NCBI GenBank assembly: GCA_024235655.1
Contig: JACKLY010000005.1
Coordinates: 62,001 to 126,000 of the forward strand
DNA: 64,000 nt
Reading direction: 5' to 3'
Source of the DNA: Zoogloeaceae bacterium
Lineage (GTDB): Bacteria; Pseudomonadota; Gammaproteobacteria; Burkholderiales; Rhodocyclaceae
Under the pieces are notes generated by a model, which saw nothing but the letters and a program-made list of their open reading frames with translations, was not told the DNA's origin and did not search any database. Each line of letters begins with the position of its first letter. The stretch's first letter is position 1. Made by a program: the position numbers and the translations under genes. Positions 15,033 to 24,075 of this stretch are shown one piece after another.

Positions 15033-15620
15033 TTATTTGCCGGCGAGCAGCAGTTTGAGATCGGCAGCAACATTCGCCGGGTCTTCACCGTGACGCAGCA
15101 ACAGGCGCAGACGACCCTGCGGGTCGTAGGCATAACTGCCGGTCGAGTGGTCGATGGAGTAGGTATTCGCAGTCGAGCCTGGAACCTTCATGTAGAAAGC
15201 CTTGAAGTCCTTGGCCAGCGCAGCCATTGTCGTATCGTCTCCGCGCAGACCGATAAAGCTCGGGTTGAACTGTGGCACATACTGGGCAAGCAACGCTTGC
15301 GTGTCGCGTTCCGGGTCGAGGGTTGCGAACAGGACTTGTACCTTTTCGGCATCTGCCCCAAGCTGCTTGACGGCCTCATTCATGGTCATCAGCGTTGTCG
15401 GGCAGACATCCGGACATTGCGTATAGCCGAAGAAGAGGACAACGACCTTGCCCTTGAAGTCGGCCAGGCGACGTGCCTTGCCCGTATGGTCAGTCAACGC
15501 AAAATCCTTGCCCCAATCGACACCCGAAATATCGGTCGCCTTGAAGGCTGGAGGTGGTTCAGCGCAGGCTGTCAGCAGCAGGCTCAGCGTCAGAGCGCAG
15601 GCGGCCAGAATGGTTTTCAT
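15033..15620 (-). CDS. SCO1/SenC-family lipoprotein
   Basis: This second SCO protein has 195 residues, with a lipoprotein signal (lipobox L-T-A-C, Cys19) and a thioredoxin-like domain. Copper ligands are C-P-D-V-C (Cys69, Cys73) and the His of a S-I-D-H-S motif. It lacks the C-terminal helix of the SCO at 7.4 kb. I start it at the ATG directly before the signal peptide; a GTG six codons upstream is possible. A TATAAT on the minus strand at 15683-15688 is a likely -10. With PCuAC it forms the usual pair for CuA maturation. Confidence 0.9.
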   Translation of the reverse strand: MKTILAACALTLSLLLTACAEPPPAFKATDISGVDWGKDFALTDHTGKARRLADFKGKVVVLFFGYTQCPDVCPTTLMTMNEAVKQLGADAEKVQVLFATLDPERDTQALLAQYVPQFNPSFIGLRGDDTTMAALAKDFKAFYMKVPGSTANTYSIDHSTGSYAYDPQGRLRLLLRHGEDPANVAADLKLLLAGK

Positions 15621-15682
15621 CTTGATTCGTTCCTGCACTGCTCATTGATCGTGCAGGAGTACGGTAGCGGTTGAAGGGCTGC

Positions 15683-15688
15683 ATTATA
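15683..15688 (-). promoter_or_regulatory. -10 element of the SCO lipoprotein gene
   Basis: A perfect TATAAT on the minus strand, 63 bases before the start codon. No convincing -35 is seen. Confidence 0.4.
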
Positions 15689-15868
15689 CCGAAGTGCGCG
15701 TTACCTTCCTGCGACTTCATGTCGCGGGGCAACAGCCCATTACGTTGCCAGATCAGTATGACGGTCACTGGCGCTGAGGCCGAAAACAGACTGTCGATTT
15801 CCGCAGGTTTCAGCAGGGTAGAGGTGTCAGGGGCTATACTCGGGTCTTCCTCATTCTTTTCCCTTGCT

Positions 15869-17056
15869 ATGGCCGCCCCCTCAGAAACAACCAGCATGGC
15901 GTTGTTTTGTGACTTCGAGAACATTGCTCTCGGTGTACGCGACGCAAAGTACGAAAAATTCGACATCAAGCCGGTGCTTGAGCGTTTGCTTGCCAAGGGG
16001 AGCATCGTTGTCAAAAAGGCCTATTGCGACTGGGATCGCTACAAGAGCTTCAAGGCCGTGATGCATGAAGCCAACTTTGAGCTGATCGAGATTCCGCATG
16101 TGCGGCAATCGGGCAAGAATTCAGCCGATATCCGCATGGTTGTTGATGCGCTCGACCTTTGCTATACCAAGGCTCATGTTGATACTTTCGTGATCATCTC
16201 CGGTGATTCGGATTTTTCTCCACTGGTCTCCAAGCTACGTGAAAACGCGAAACAGGTGATTGGTGTCGGCGTCAAGCAATCGACTTCTGACCTGTTGATA
16301 GCCAACTGCGATGAATTCATCTTCTACGATGATCTGGTGCGTGAACGTGAATCGAAACGTACTGCAGCACGTCGCGAAAGCAAGGAGTCCGCAGCGCGCC
16401 GCTCACCCGAGGAGGAAAAGGCGCGGCGCGATGAAATCGAGGCTCGCAAGACCAAAGCCATCGAACTGGCGGTGGACACCTTTGAAGACATGATTGCCGT
16501 GCGTGGTGATGTCGAGCGTATCTGGGCCTCGGTGCTGAAAGAGGCAATCAAGCGACGAAATCCAGGGTTCAACGAGTCCTATTACGGCTACAAGGCCTTT
16601 GGCACTTTGCTGGAAGACGCGGCGGCGCGTGGGCTGATTGGTTTCGGGCGCGATGAAAAATCGGGTGCATTTGTCACTCGGGTCACGACCAGGCCAGTTG
16701 TTGCTGCGACCATCACCGAAGCGGGCCCGTCGGCGCCAAAGCAAGGCGAGGCTCCTGAGCCTGTGCCGCAGGACGTGCCTGCGGCGGCAAAGCCATCCCC
16801 TCGTCGCCGTGGCCGAACCGGGAGAAAAGCCGGGGAGGGCAAGTCTGACGCTTCTGTCGCGCTTGAGCCTGTAGTCGCCCCAGCCGAGCTTGTTCAGGAA
16901 ACGACTGCCGAGCTTGTTCAGGAAACGACTGCCGAGCTTGTTCAGGAAACGACTGCCGAGCAGGCAGTGCCCGAGGGCGGGAAGACGAAATCAAAAACTG
17001 CAGCACGCCCACGGCGCTCACCACGCAAGAAGGCCGAAGCTCCTGTTTCGGAATAG
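15869..17056 (+). CDS. NYN-domain (PIN-like) protein with OST-HTH/LOTUS domain
   Basis: The 395-residue protein begins with an NYN domain (about residues 10-160), a PIN-like fold found in putative RNases. Acidic residues typical of the metal site are seen in F-C-D-F-E-N (Asp15), S-A-D-I-R-M-V-V-D and S-G-D-S-D-F. A charged linker of Arg, Glu and Lys follows. The segment at about 205-275, with Y-Y-G-Y-K-A-F-G-T-L-L-E-D, matches the OST-HTH/LOTUS RNA-binding fold. The C-terminal ~110 residues are low-complexity Pro/Ala/Glu and include three exact 8-residue repeats. An RNA-processing role is inferred. The start is the ATG at the domain edge; upstream codons in the same frame look non-coding. Confidence 0.8.
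   Translation: MAAPSETTSMALFCDFENIALGVRDAKYEKFDIKPVLERLLAKGSIVVKKAYCDWDRYKSFKAVMHEANFELIEIPHVRQSGKNSADIRMVVDALDLCYTKAHVDTFVIISGDSDFSPLVSKLRENAKQVIGVGVKQSTSDLLIANCDEFIFYDDLVRERESKRTAARRESKESAARRSPEEEKARRDEIEARKTKAIELAVDTFEDMIAVRGDVERIWASVLKEAIKRRNPGFNESYYGYKAFGTLLEDAAARGLIGFGRDEKSGAFVTRVTTRPVVAATITEAGPSAPKQGEAPEPVPQDVPAAAKPSPRRRGRTGRKAGEGKSDASVALEPVVAPAELVQETTAELVQETTAELVQETTAEQAVPEGGKTKSKTAARPRRSPRKKAEAPVSE
16883..16954 (+). repeat. Three exact tandem copies of a 24-base unit inside the NYN gene
   Basis: The unit GCCGAGCTTGTTCAGGAAAC plus GACT is repeated three times without a mismatch, then a partial GCCGAG. It encodes A-E-L-V-Q-E-T-T three times and keeps the frame, so copy number can change without a frameshift. 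Confidence 0.95.
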
Positions 17057-17072
17057 TCGGGCACGCAGAATG

Positions 17073-17104
17073 AAAAAAGCCGCGATCTGATCGCGGCTTT
17101 TTTT
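17073..17104. terminator. Bidirectional rho-independent terminator
   Basis: AAAAAAGCCGCGATC and GATCGCGGCTTTTTT pair perfectly over 15 bp with T runs on either strand. It lies between the convergent NYN and panD genes. Confidence 0.92.
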
Positions 17105-17119
17105 GAGCATTTTTTCCAG

Positions 17120-17503
17120 TCAGGCAGCAGCTTGCACCGGAATCGCATGGCCCTTGCGCACAATGCGGTTCTGGGCGTCGACGTAGATCAGTGAAGGCTC
17201 ATGCTTGGTCAGCTCGGCCTCGGTGTAGCTGGCGAAGGTAGCGATGATCAGGATGTCGCCGGGTGCGGCTCGACGTGCCGCCGAGCCATTGACCGAAATG
17301 ACGCCGCTGCCACGCTCGGCACGGATGGCGTAGGTGGTGAAACGCTCGCCGTTGTTCACGTTCCAGATGTCGATCTGCTCGTACTCGCGGATATTGGCGG
17401 CTTCCAGCAGATCGTCGTCGATGGCGCAGGAGCCTTCGTAATGAAGATCGGCGTGCGTCGTCGTCACGCGGTGCAGCTTGGACTTCAGCATCATTCTTTG
17501 CAT
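17120..17503 (-). CDS. panD: Aspartate 1-decarboxylase precursor
   Basis: PanD makes beta-alanine from aspartate for pantothenate synthesis. The 127-residue proenzyme has the self-cleavage site H-Y-E-G-S, with cleavage expected between Gly24 and Ser25 to give the pyruvoyl group. The catalytic Tyr of the T-Y-A-I motif and the downstream N-G-S-A-A-R loop are present. It is the last gene of the leftward group that also holds panC and panB, separated from panC by 89 bases. Confidence 0.97.
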   Translation of the reverse strand: MQRMMLKSKLHRVTTTHADLHYEGSCAIDDDLLEAANIREYEQIDIWNVNNGERFTTYAIRAERGSGVISVNGSAARRAAPGDILIIATFASYTEAELTKHEPSLIYVDAQNRIVRKGHAIPVQAAA

Positions 17504-17592
17504 GGCTTAACCCCTGCAAACTGGTTTTGGGAACGGCATTGTAGCGGCTGGTGAACCTGTGTCAACCGGCAGGAAGGCATTTGCTGCGCTGC

Positions 17593-18417
17593 TCAAACTT
17601 CAATATTATCAATGAGTCGCGTACTGCCCAGGCGGCTCGCTGCAAGTACCACCAGTGCTTGCTTTGCGCTGGTGGCTGGCTGCAGGTCAGACTGTTGGCG
17701 CACTGCAACATAATCAGTCTTCCAGCCGGCACCACTCAGTTCGGCAACAGCCGCCTGCTCGAGTTCAGGAAAGTTGTGTGCACCGTGGCATATCTGCTCG
17801 CGTATTTGCGAAATCACCCTGAACAAGCGGGTGGCTTCCTGTCGTTCTGCCGCCGATAGATAGCCGTTCCGGGAAGATAGTGCCAGCCCATCCTCGGCTC
17901 TCACCGTTTCGCCACCGATGATGTCGATGGGTAGTGCCAACTGGCGCACCATATTGCGTAGAACCATCAGTTGCTGGTAGTCCTTTTTCCCGAACAGCGC
18001 CACTTGCGGCTGCACGATGTTGAGGAGCTTGAGCACTACCGTGGCGACACCACGGAAATGGCCAGGGCGGAATTCGCCGTCCAGCATGTGCTGGATCGCC
18101 GGTGGTTCAACCATGTACTCCTGAGGTTCCGGATAGAGATCGCTTTCCGTGGGGGCGAAAAGGACGTCGACACCAGCCGCCTGCAATTTTTCACAGTCGG
18201 CGTCGAAGGTGCGCGGGTACTTGTCGAAGTCTTCGTTCGGGCCGAATTGCAGGCGGTTGACGAAAATGCTGGCGACCACCGTGTCGGCCTGCTGCTTTGC
18301 CTGCGTCATCAGGCTGATGTGTCCTTCGTGCAGATTGCCCATGGTGGGGGCAAACGCGACGCGCCCCCTGTCTTTCAGCGCAGACCGAAGACTGCTGATG
18401 CCGGAATGAATTTGCAT
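17593..18417 (-). CDS. panC: Pantothenate synthetase
   Basis: PanC joins pantoate and beta-alanine using ATP. The 274-residue enzyme has the nucleotidyltransferase motifs: P-T-M-G-N-L-H-E-G-H near residue 25 (HIGH-like), F-G-K-K-D-Y-Q-Q near 150 and S-S-R-N-G-Y-L near 187 (KMSKS-like region). It lies 51 bases downstream of panB and shares its direction. Confidence 0.97.
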   Translation of the reverse strand: MQIHSGISSLRSALKDRGRVAFAPTMGNLHEGHISLMTQAKQQADTVVASIFVNRLQFGPNEDFDKYPRTFDADCEKLQAAGVDVLFAPTESDLYPEPQEYMVEPPAIQHMLDGEFRPGHFRGVATVVLKLLNIVQPQVALFGKKDYQQLMVLRNMVRQLALPIDIIGGETVRAEDGLALSSRNGYLSAAERQEATRLFRVISQIREQICHGAHNFPELEQAAVAELSGAGWKTDYVAVRQQSDLQPATSAKQALVVLAASRLGSTRLIDNIEV

Positions 18418-18468
18418 GTCACTGTTTTCCTTGCTGGAGGCGCTCTATGGCGCATTTATATCCGTCTG

Positions 18469-19290
18469 TCAGTAGCAGTGCTCGGCGGCCGGAAAGCTGC
18501 CGTCCTTGACGGCGGCAACGTAGGCCGCAATGGCTGCAGTAATCGAGGGCTGTCCGCTCATGAAATTCCTGACGAAACGCGCCTTGCGCCCTGGTGCAAT
18601 GTCGAGCATGTCGTGCAGCACCAGCACCTGCCCGGAGCAGGCTTTCGATGCGCCAATACCGATGGTCGGGATAGTCAACAGCGTACTTGTCTCGGTTGCC
18701 AGTTCAGCAGGAATGGCTTCAAGCACGATCAGGGTGGCGCCGGCGTTTTGTTGCGCCATCGCGTCGGCTTTCAATTTTGCCGCACCTGAATCATCCTTGC
18801 CCTGTACCCGATAGCCGCCCAACTGATGTACCGACTGGGGGGTCAGGCCGACGTGGGCGCAGACCGGGATGCCCCGGCTGGTCAGGAAGTGAGTGGTCTC
18901 GGACATTTCGGTACCACCTTCGATCTTGACCATCTGTGCGCCTGCGGCCATCAGCGTAGCCGCATTGCGGAAGGCTTGCTGTGGTGATTCCTGAAAACTG
19001 CCAAACGGCATATCGGCAATGATCAGTGGCCGTTTCGAGCCACGGGCAACGGCTGCGGTGTGATAGGCGATGTCGGCAATGGTGACCGGCAAGGTTGAAT
19101 CATGCCCCTGCAGCACCATGCCAAGAGAGTCGCCAATGAGCAGGGCGTCAACTCCCGCCGCCTCGCAGAGGGCGGCAAAGCTGGCGTCGTAGCAGGTGAG
19201 CATGGAAATCTTGTCGCCGGCCGCCTTCATCTTGGCCAGGTCAACGTGGGTCATGCGCCGGGTAGCGCTTTGTGCGGACATGGGTTTCAT
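18469..19290 (-). CDS. panB: 3-methyl-2-oxobutanoate hydroxymethyltransferase
   Basis: PanB makes ketopantoate from 2-ketoisovalerate and 5,10-methylene-THF. The 273-residue protein has the metal- and substrate-binding motifs G-D-S-L-G-M-V (near residue 53), V-K-I-E-G-G (near 120) and H-V-G-L-T-P-Q (near 143). Its start overlaps the stop of the upstream deoxynucleoside kinase gene by four bases, so the two are translationally coupled. This kinase-panB order is familiar from betaproteobacteria. Confidence 0.97.
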   Translation of the reverse strand: MKPMSAQSATRRMTHVDLAKMKAAGDKISMLTCYDASFAALCEAAGVDALLIGDSLGMVLQGHDSTLPVTIADIAYHTAAVARGSKRPLIIADMPFGSFQESPQQAFRNAATLMAAGAQMVKIEGGTEMSETTHFLTSRGIPVCAHVGLTPQSVHQLGGYRVQGKDDSGAAKLKADAMAQQNAGATLIVLEAIPAELATETSTLLTIPTIGIGASKACSGQVLVLHDMLDIAPGRKARFVRNFMSGQPSITAAIAAYVAAVKDGSFPAAEHCY

Positions 19291-19943
19291 TCTCCCCGAT
19301 TGAAATAGCCGCGCTGCCCCTGCATCGTTTCGATGCGTTCGAGCAGCAGGTGGAAATCGTCGTCACGATCGACGAAATTGAGATTTTCTGAATTGACGAC
19401 CATCACGGGTGCGGCGCTGTAATGATAAAAAAAACGACTGTAGCGGTCGGACAGAAGCGTCAGATAGCCGTCGGTGATGCGGCGCTCGATGTCGATGCCA
19501 CGCTTTCTGACACGGGCGATCAAGGTTTCCGGATTGGCTTGCAGATAGATCACCAGATCCGGCGTTGGTGCCTGCGGCGCAATCCGTTCGTAAATATCCC
19601 GGTAAAGCCGGTATTCGTCATCGGAGAGCGTCAGTTGTGCGAAAAGCGGATCCTTTTCCAGCAGGTAGTCGGAAAGAATGGTGCGGTCGAAAAAATCCGG
19701 TTGCGCCAGGTCGCGCAACTGATCCATACGCTGAAAGAGGAAAAATAACTGGGTCTGTAGTGCGTAACGTTGCGGATCGTCGTAGAAGCGCTCAAGGAAC
19801 GGGTTGGCCTGTGGTTGCTCAAGGAATGTCTGAGCACTGAGATGGGTAGCCAGCCGGCGGGCAAGCGAAGTCTTCCCGACGCCGATGGGCCCTTCGACGA
19901 CGATATGGCGTGCCGACTCCAGCACTTTCCGTGATGTCATCAT
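19287..19943 (-). CDS. Deoxynucleoside kinase (dAdo/dGuo kinase-like)
   Basis: The 218-residue protein belongs to the deoxynucleoside kinase family, which phosphorylates salvage deoxynucleosides. The P-loop G-P-I-G-V-G-K-T spans about residues 18-25. The D-R-T-I-L-S-D motif near 90 and the lid region with R-V-R-K-R-G near 150 are present. Substrate choice cannot be read from sequence by eye. It is coupled to panB by a four-base overlap. Two adjacent ATG codons could start the protein; the first is used here. Confidence 0.85.
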   Translation of the reverse strand: MMTSRKVLESARHIVVEGPIGVGKTSLARRLATHLSAQTFLEQPQANPFLERFYDDPQRYALQTQLFFLFQRMDQLRDLAQPDFFDRTILSDYLLEKDPLFAQLTLSDDEYRLYRDIYERIAPQAPTPDLVIYLQANPETLIARVRKRGIDIERRITDGYLTLLSDRYSRFFYHYSAAPVMVVNSENLNFVDRDDDFHLLLERIETMQGQRGYFNRGE

Positions 19944-20012
19944 GCGCTGCAGTTGGTAAGCGATGCCGTTGCGATCAGCAGTGGATACAACATAGTCTTG
20001 CCGTCAGGCGAT

Positions 20013-21134
20013 CTATTTTTGCGCCTGACGCAGGACGTCTGCCGATACTTCACCATTGGCTGCCATGCGTTCCAGGCATGAAAGAACGCCTTGGCTTGCT
20101 TCTTCCATGGCCGTGGCAGCATCAATCGCGGCGGCGACATTGTGGGCATGGAATGCGCTGACTGCCTGACGGCCGAAGCGGTGAACCTGAGCGTGCGGTT
20201 CTTCCATGCTGCGGTAGCCATCCAGTCTGGAAAAGAGGCTTTTGCCCTCCCCCTCGTAATACCAGTGGCCCAGGCGGCACTTGGTGTGATCGGAAAAGTC
20301 ATCGGATCCGGATTGGCTGAGCCCCATGAGTACCTGGTACACATCGAACTTGAATATCAGATGATCCATTTTTGCCAATTCGACGAAGCTGCGCAGCGCC
20401 GAACTGGCAATGGCGTGTTCCATCTGTTGGGCGACACTGGTGATCTCCTGTATGCTGGCGGAAGATTCGGTTCCCTGATGGCTGAAGGCTTCCGATTGCT
20501 CGGAAAGATGGCCGATGCTGGTATTGGCTGCTGATGTTTCACTCTGGATGGTGTTGACCAGCAGTGAAATGTCCTTGGTGGCAAGCGTAGTCCGCTCGGC
20601 CAGCTTGCGTACTTCATCGGCCACCACGGCAAAGCCGCGGCCGGCTTCACCGGCTCGGGCGGCCTCAATCGCGGCATTCAATGCCAGCAGATTGGTCTGG
20701 TCAGCAATTTCCTTGATCAGATTGACGATGCCGCCGATTTTCTCGGCACTGGCCTGCAGGCCAATCACCTTGTCCATGGCCTGGCGCGAATCATCGGCCA
20801 GTTGGGTCAGCTCCTCACTGATGTTCCGGACTGCCGCATTGCTTTCTGCCGCAAGGCTTCCGGCACTGACGGTTTTCTGTCTTTCGGCATTGAGCTGGTT
20901 GGCAAGTGCGGCCAGCGTCTCCTGGGAGTCACCCAGTGATGACCGGAAATTGCTGAACTGTGTCCGCAGCTGGTGCGAGGTATCCTGTCGGGCATGGGCC
21001 GATGCTTGCCGTCGCTCTGCTTCGCCGGCACGTGCTTCGGCATCGCTGATTTGCGATTGCAACTGCTGATTCTCCAGTTCCAGCTTTTTGATGCGGGCTT
21101 CCAGAGCGCTGATTAACTTGCCATTACCGAACAT
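20013..21134 (-). CDS. Soluble chemoreceptor with C-terminal CZB zinc domain
   Basis: The 373-residue protein has no transmembrane helix. An N-terminal coiled coil (about residues 5-50) leads into a methyl-accepting signalling domain whose hairpin tip (E-I-A-D-Q-T-N-L-L-A-L-N through G-R-G-F-A-V-V-A-D-E-V-R-K-L-A) spans about 142-180. The C-terminal CZB domain shows the expected zinc ligands His257, Cys286, His290 and His318. Cytosolic CZB receptors of this type sense zinc- or oxidant-related signals, such as hypochlorous acid, in other bacteria. It lies between a DUF486 gene and the kinase-pan cluster with no chemotaxis kinase nearby. Confidence 0.9.
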   Translation of the reverse strand: MFGNGKLISALEARIKKLELENQQLQSQISDAEARAGEAERRQASAHARQDTSHQLRTQFSNFRSSLGDSQETLAALANQLNAERQKTVSAGSLAAESNAAVRNISEELTQLADDSRQAMDKVIGLQASAEKIGGIVNLIKEIADQTNLLALNAAIEAARAGEAGRGFAVVADEVRKLAERTTLATKDISLLVNTIQSETSAANTSIGHLSEQSEAFSHQGTESSASIQEITSVAQQMEHAIASSALRSFVELAKMDHLIFKFDVYQVLMGLSQSGSDDFSDHTKCRLGHWYYEGEGKSLFSRLDGYRSMEEPHAQVHRFGRQAVSAFHAHNVAAAIDAATAMEEASQGVLSCLERMAANGEVSADVLRQAQK

Positions 21135-21172
21135 AGTTTTGCTCCAAGTCAGGTTCTTGCTTGATAACCTGA

Positions 21173-21520
21173 TCAGCTACGAAAAATGAAATAGACGGCG
21201 CCTAGGATACACAGGCCAGCCCATAAATAGTCAAGCTTCATGGGTTGCTGCATGTAAAACACGACAAAAGGAACAAAAACCGTCAGGGTAATGACTTCCT
21301 GCAGGATTTTAAGTTGTGCCAGCGACATCTCGCCGTAGCCGATCCGGTTGGCGGGTACCTGCAGCAGATATTCAAACAGTGCGATACCCCATGAGGCCAG
21401 CGCTGCAATCCACCAAGGGCGGTCGTTCATGTTCTTCAGGTGGGCGTACCAGGCGAAGGTCATGAAAACGTTTGAGGCTGTCAGCAAGAGTGCTGTTTGC
21501 CACAGGACGGGCAGCTTCAT
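21173..21520 (-). CDS. DUF486 small membrane protein
   Basis: The product has 115 residues and four predicted transmembrane helices, matching the DUF486 family of small DMT-like membrane proteins. Its function is unknown. I start it at the ATG that overlaps the folK stop (ATGA); the frame continues upstream through folK but that part reads as a shadow. The overlap implies translational coupling to folK. Confidence 0.8.
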   Translation of the reverse strand: MKLPVLWQTALLLTASNVFMTFAWYAHLKNMNDRPWWIAALASWGIALFEYLLQVPANRIGYGEMSLAQLKILQEVITLTVFVPFVVFYMQQPMKLDYLWAGLCILGAVYFIFRS

Positions 21521-21999
21521 GGCAGCCGGGCAATCCCCTGGTTGGCTGTTGCCGGCACCCAGGCTGCGACAGTCCCACGGCCGGGAAGTCGGCAATCGGG
21601 AGCAATCTCGGCCAGCGGCACGATGACGAAGGCGCGTAGATGCAGGCGGGGGTGGGGCAGGTGCAGATGGGGCGTGTTGATTACTTGATCACCATAGAGC
21701 AGCAGATCCAGATCCAGCGTGCGCGGCCCGTTCTTCTCATGTCGGACCCGGCCGAACTGGCGTTCGATGGCGAACAACGCTTCCAGCAGGTCGTCCGGGG
21801 CGATGCCTGTATCCACAGCGGCGACTGCATTGATGAAATCCGGTTGTGCGGCAAGGCCCACCGGCGCTGTTCGGTAGAGTGATGAACGGGCAACCAGCGT
21901 TGATTCCGGGAGCTTTGCCAGCGCGTCGATGGCAGCACTGACATGCGCTTCCGGATCCTCTAGGTTGGCGCCCAAAGCGATATAGGCGCGCTGTCTCAT
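21517..21999 (-). CDS. folK: 2-amino-4-hydroxy-6-hydroxymethyldihydropteridine pyrophosphokinase
   Basis: FolK transfers pyrophosphate from ATP to the pterin in folate synthesis. The 160-residue protein shows A-L-G-A-N-L at the N-terminus, R-S-S-L-Y-R-T-A-P-V near 40 and the signature G-P-R-T-L-D-L-D-L-L-L-Y near 92-103, followed by the H-P-R-L-H-L-R-A-F motif. The ATG chosen overlaps the pcnB stop by four bases and matches the family start. Confidence 0.95.
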   Translation of the reverse strand: MRQRAYIALGANLEDPEAHVSAAIDALAKLPESTLVARSSLYRTAPVGLAAQPDFINAVAAVDTGIAPDDLLEALFAIERQFGRVRHEKNGPRTLDLDLLLYGDQVINTPHLHLPHPRLHLRAFVIVPLAEIAPDCRLPGRGTVAAWVPATANQGIARLP

Positions 22000-23324
22000 T
22001 CCGGTTGTGGCGTTGATTGACCGGCAGGTTTTTTGCGGCGACGCCGTTTTTTCTTGACTTCGGTATCCGGCACCAGCATGGCTGCCCGGCCTTCCCCATC
22101 GGCATCCATGAAGCGGGTCCACCAGTCGGCCAGTTCTTCCGGCACTTCACCCGATGCGGCACGCAGCAGCAGGAAATCATAGCCGGCGCGGAAGCGTTGC
22201 TGTTCAAGCAGGGCGTAGGGGCGTTTTCCGGCACGCGATTCGAAGCGGGGTTGCAGTGCCCAGATATCCTTGATGTCGCCGGCAATACGGCGGGTGATCG
22301 CCAGTTTTTCTGCCTGTGAGTCGAGAACCTCATCCATTGCGGCAAACAGTGCCGGAATCGGACGCTCACCCTTGGCCTGTATGCGCTCCCACTGTGCCAG
22401 TACTTCATGCCAGAGCAGGGTGGCAAAGAGAAAGCCCGGTGACACCGGTTTGCCGACACGGACTCGCTGATCGGTGTTGTCGAGCGCAAGCATGACGAAG
22501 CGCTCACCCATCGGCTGTTCCAGAATCACGTCAAGCAAGGGCAGCAGGCCATGGTGCAGGCCGGCGTCACGCAACTGGGTCAGACACTTGACGGCGTGCC
22601 CGGAGGTCAGCAGCTTGAGCATCTCGTCGAAGAGTCTCGCTGCGGGGACATTTTCCAGCAGGTCCGCCATTTCACGAATCGGTTTGGCCGCTGCCGGGTC
22701 GATGCTCAGCCCGAGTTTGGCAGCGAGGCGTACCGCACGCAGCATGCGCACCGGATCCTCCCGATAGCGTGCACGCGGTTCGCCAATCATGCGCAGGGTT
22801 TTCTGCTTCAGATCGGCGACGCCATGGTGGTAGTCGATGATGGTTTCGCTGGCGGGATCGTAATAGAGTGCGTTGACGGTGAAGTCGCGGCGGGCGGCAT
22901 CTTCGGCCTGTGTGCCGAAAACGTTGTCGTGCAGCACCCGGCCGTGGTCATCCTTCTTCGTGTCGTGGGCCAGGGCGCCGCGGAAAGTGGTGACTTCCAG
23001 TGTTTCGGCTCCCATCATTACATGCACGATCTGGAAGCGGCGGCCGATGATGCGGGCGCGGCGGAAGGTCTGGCGCACCTGCTCCGGCGTGGCATTGGTG
23101 GCAATGTCGAAGTCCTTGGGTTTTTCTCCCATCAACAGGTCACGCACCGCACCGCCGACCACGTAAGCCTTGTAGCCCCTTTCCTGCAGCCCTTCACAGG
23201 TGCGCCGCGCGGCGCTGGCCAGATGTTCGCGGCGAATGCCGTGGCTGGAATGGGGTATCACGGCCGGTTCCGATGACAGCGGTTTCTTGCGCCCGAGTAC
23301 CCGGGTAATGAACTTTCGAATCAT
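21996..23324 (-). CDS. pcnB: Poly(A) polymerase I
   Basis: PcnB adds 3' poly(A) tails to RNA, promoting its decay. The 442-residue protein has the nucleotidyltransferase core V-V-G-G-A-V-R-D (near residue 55) and K-D-F-D-I-A-T (near 74), and the R-R-D-F-T-V-N-A-L-Y motif near 145. The RNA-binding domain and a Lys/Arg-rich C-terminus (K-K-K-R-R-R-R-K-K) follow, as in E. coli PcnB rather than the CCA-adding enzyme. pcnB-folK overlap is typical of beta- and gammaproteobacteria. Confidence 0.93.
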   Translation of the reverse strand: MIRKFITRVLGRKKPLSSEPAVIPHSSHGIRREHLASAARRTCEGLQERGYKAYVVGGAVRDLLMGEKPKDFDIATNATPEQVRQTFRRARIIGRRFQIVHVMMGAETLEVTTFRGALAHDTKKDDHGRVLHDNVFGTQAEDAARRDFTVNALYYDPASETIIDYHHGVADLKQKTLRMIGEPRARYREDPVRMLRAVRLAAKLGLSIDPAAAKPIREMADLLENVPAARLFDEMLKLLTSGHAVKCLTQLRDAGLHHGLLPLLDVILEQPMGERFVMLALDNTDQRVRVGKPVSPGFLFATLLWHEVLAQWERIQAKGERPIPALFAAMDEVLDSQAEKLAITRRIAGDIKDIWALQPRFESRAGKRPYALLEQQRFRAGYDFLLLRAASGEVPEELADWWTRFMDADGEGRAAMLVPDTEVKKKRRRRKKPAGQSTPQPE

Positions 23325-23391
23325 TGTGCTTGGGGTCTTTTCTTGTGCGGTGCAGCCAAAGGCGAATTATTACACGTCATCACCCGGCAAA

Positions 23392-24075
23392 TCATTGGCT
23401 TGTCTGCCGCAGCGAGCGGATCGGCCAGCCGGATTCCAGTGCATGGGAGCGCAGGGTGTCGTCCGGGTCAACCGCCACCGGGTCACTGACCTTTTCCATC
23501 AAGGGTAGATCGTTGTGTGAATCACTGTAGAAAAATGATCGATCAAAGCCAGCCCAGCACAGCGCCATTGACTCCAGCCAGGCTTCGACGCGCACAATCT
23601 TTCCTTCGCGGAAGGATGGCGTGCCGCGGGGTTTGCCGGAAAACTGACCAGAGGCGAAATCATCCTGAGCGGGTATCGTGGCAATCAGGTGCGGAATGCC
23701 GAAGGCGCGGGCAATGGGTGCGGTGACAAAGCTGTTGGTAGCGGTAACAACGGCGCACAAATCACCTGCGGCCAGATGCATTTGTACCAGAGCGACGGAC
23801 TCGGGCGTCATCATCGGGCGGATGCGGCTGTCCATGAATTCCTGATGCCAGACATCAAGTTCGGCTCGGGAGTGGCGCGCCAGCGGTTTCAACTGGAAAT
23901 CAAGAAATTCATGAATGTCCAGCGTGCCGGCCTTGTACTGCTCATAAAAGGTCTGGTTCCTGGCCTCGTGCACTTCCCGGTCGAGCACCCCTTTGCTGAT
24001 CAGGAATTGCGCCCACTCGAAATCCGAGTCGCCGGCGAGCAGGGTGTTGTCGAGGTCGAAGAGTGCAAGATTCAT
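23392..24075 (-). CDS. HAD-superfamily phosphatase (subclass IB)
   Basis: The 227-residue hydrolase has the HAD motifs F-D-L-D-N-T-L (nucleophile Asp7), a T-A-T-N-S motif II near 113 and Y-S-D-S-H-N-D-L-P motif IV near 185. The overall pattern resembles SerB-like and CicA-type phosphatases; histidinol phosphatase-type activity has been proposed for similar proteins, but the substrate is not evident here. Its start overlaps the hda stop by four bases. Confidence 0.85.
   Translation of the reverse strand: MNLALFDLDNTLLAGDSDFEWAQFLISKGVLDREVHEARNQTFYEQYKAGTLDIHEFLDFQLKPLARHSRAELDVWHQEFMDSRIRPMMTPESVALVQMHLAAGDLCAVVTATNSFVTAPIARAFGIPHLIATIPAQDDFASGQFSGKPRGTPSFREGKIVRVEAWLESMALCWAGFDRSFFYSDSHNDLPLMEKVSDPVAVDPDDTLRSHALESGWPIRSLRQTSQ

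Noticed and set aside
17120..19943. Kinase-panBCD block as a novel operon
   Set aside because: Linkage of a deoxynucleoside kinase with panB and panC is familiar in betaproteobacteria and needs no new explanation.
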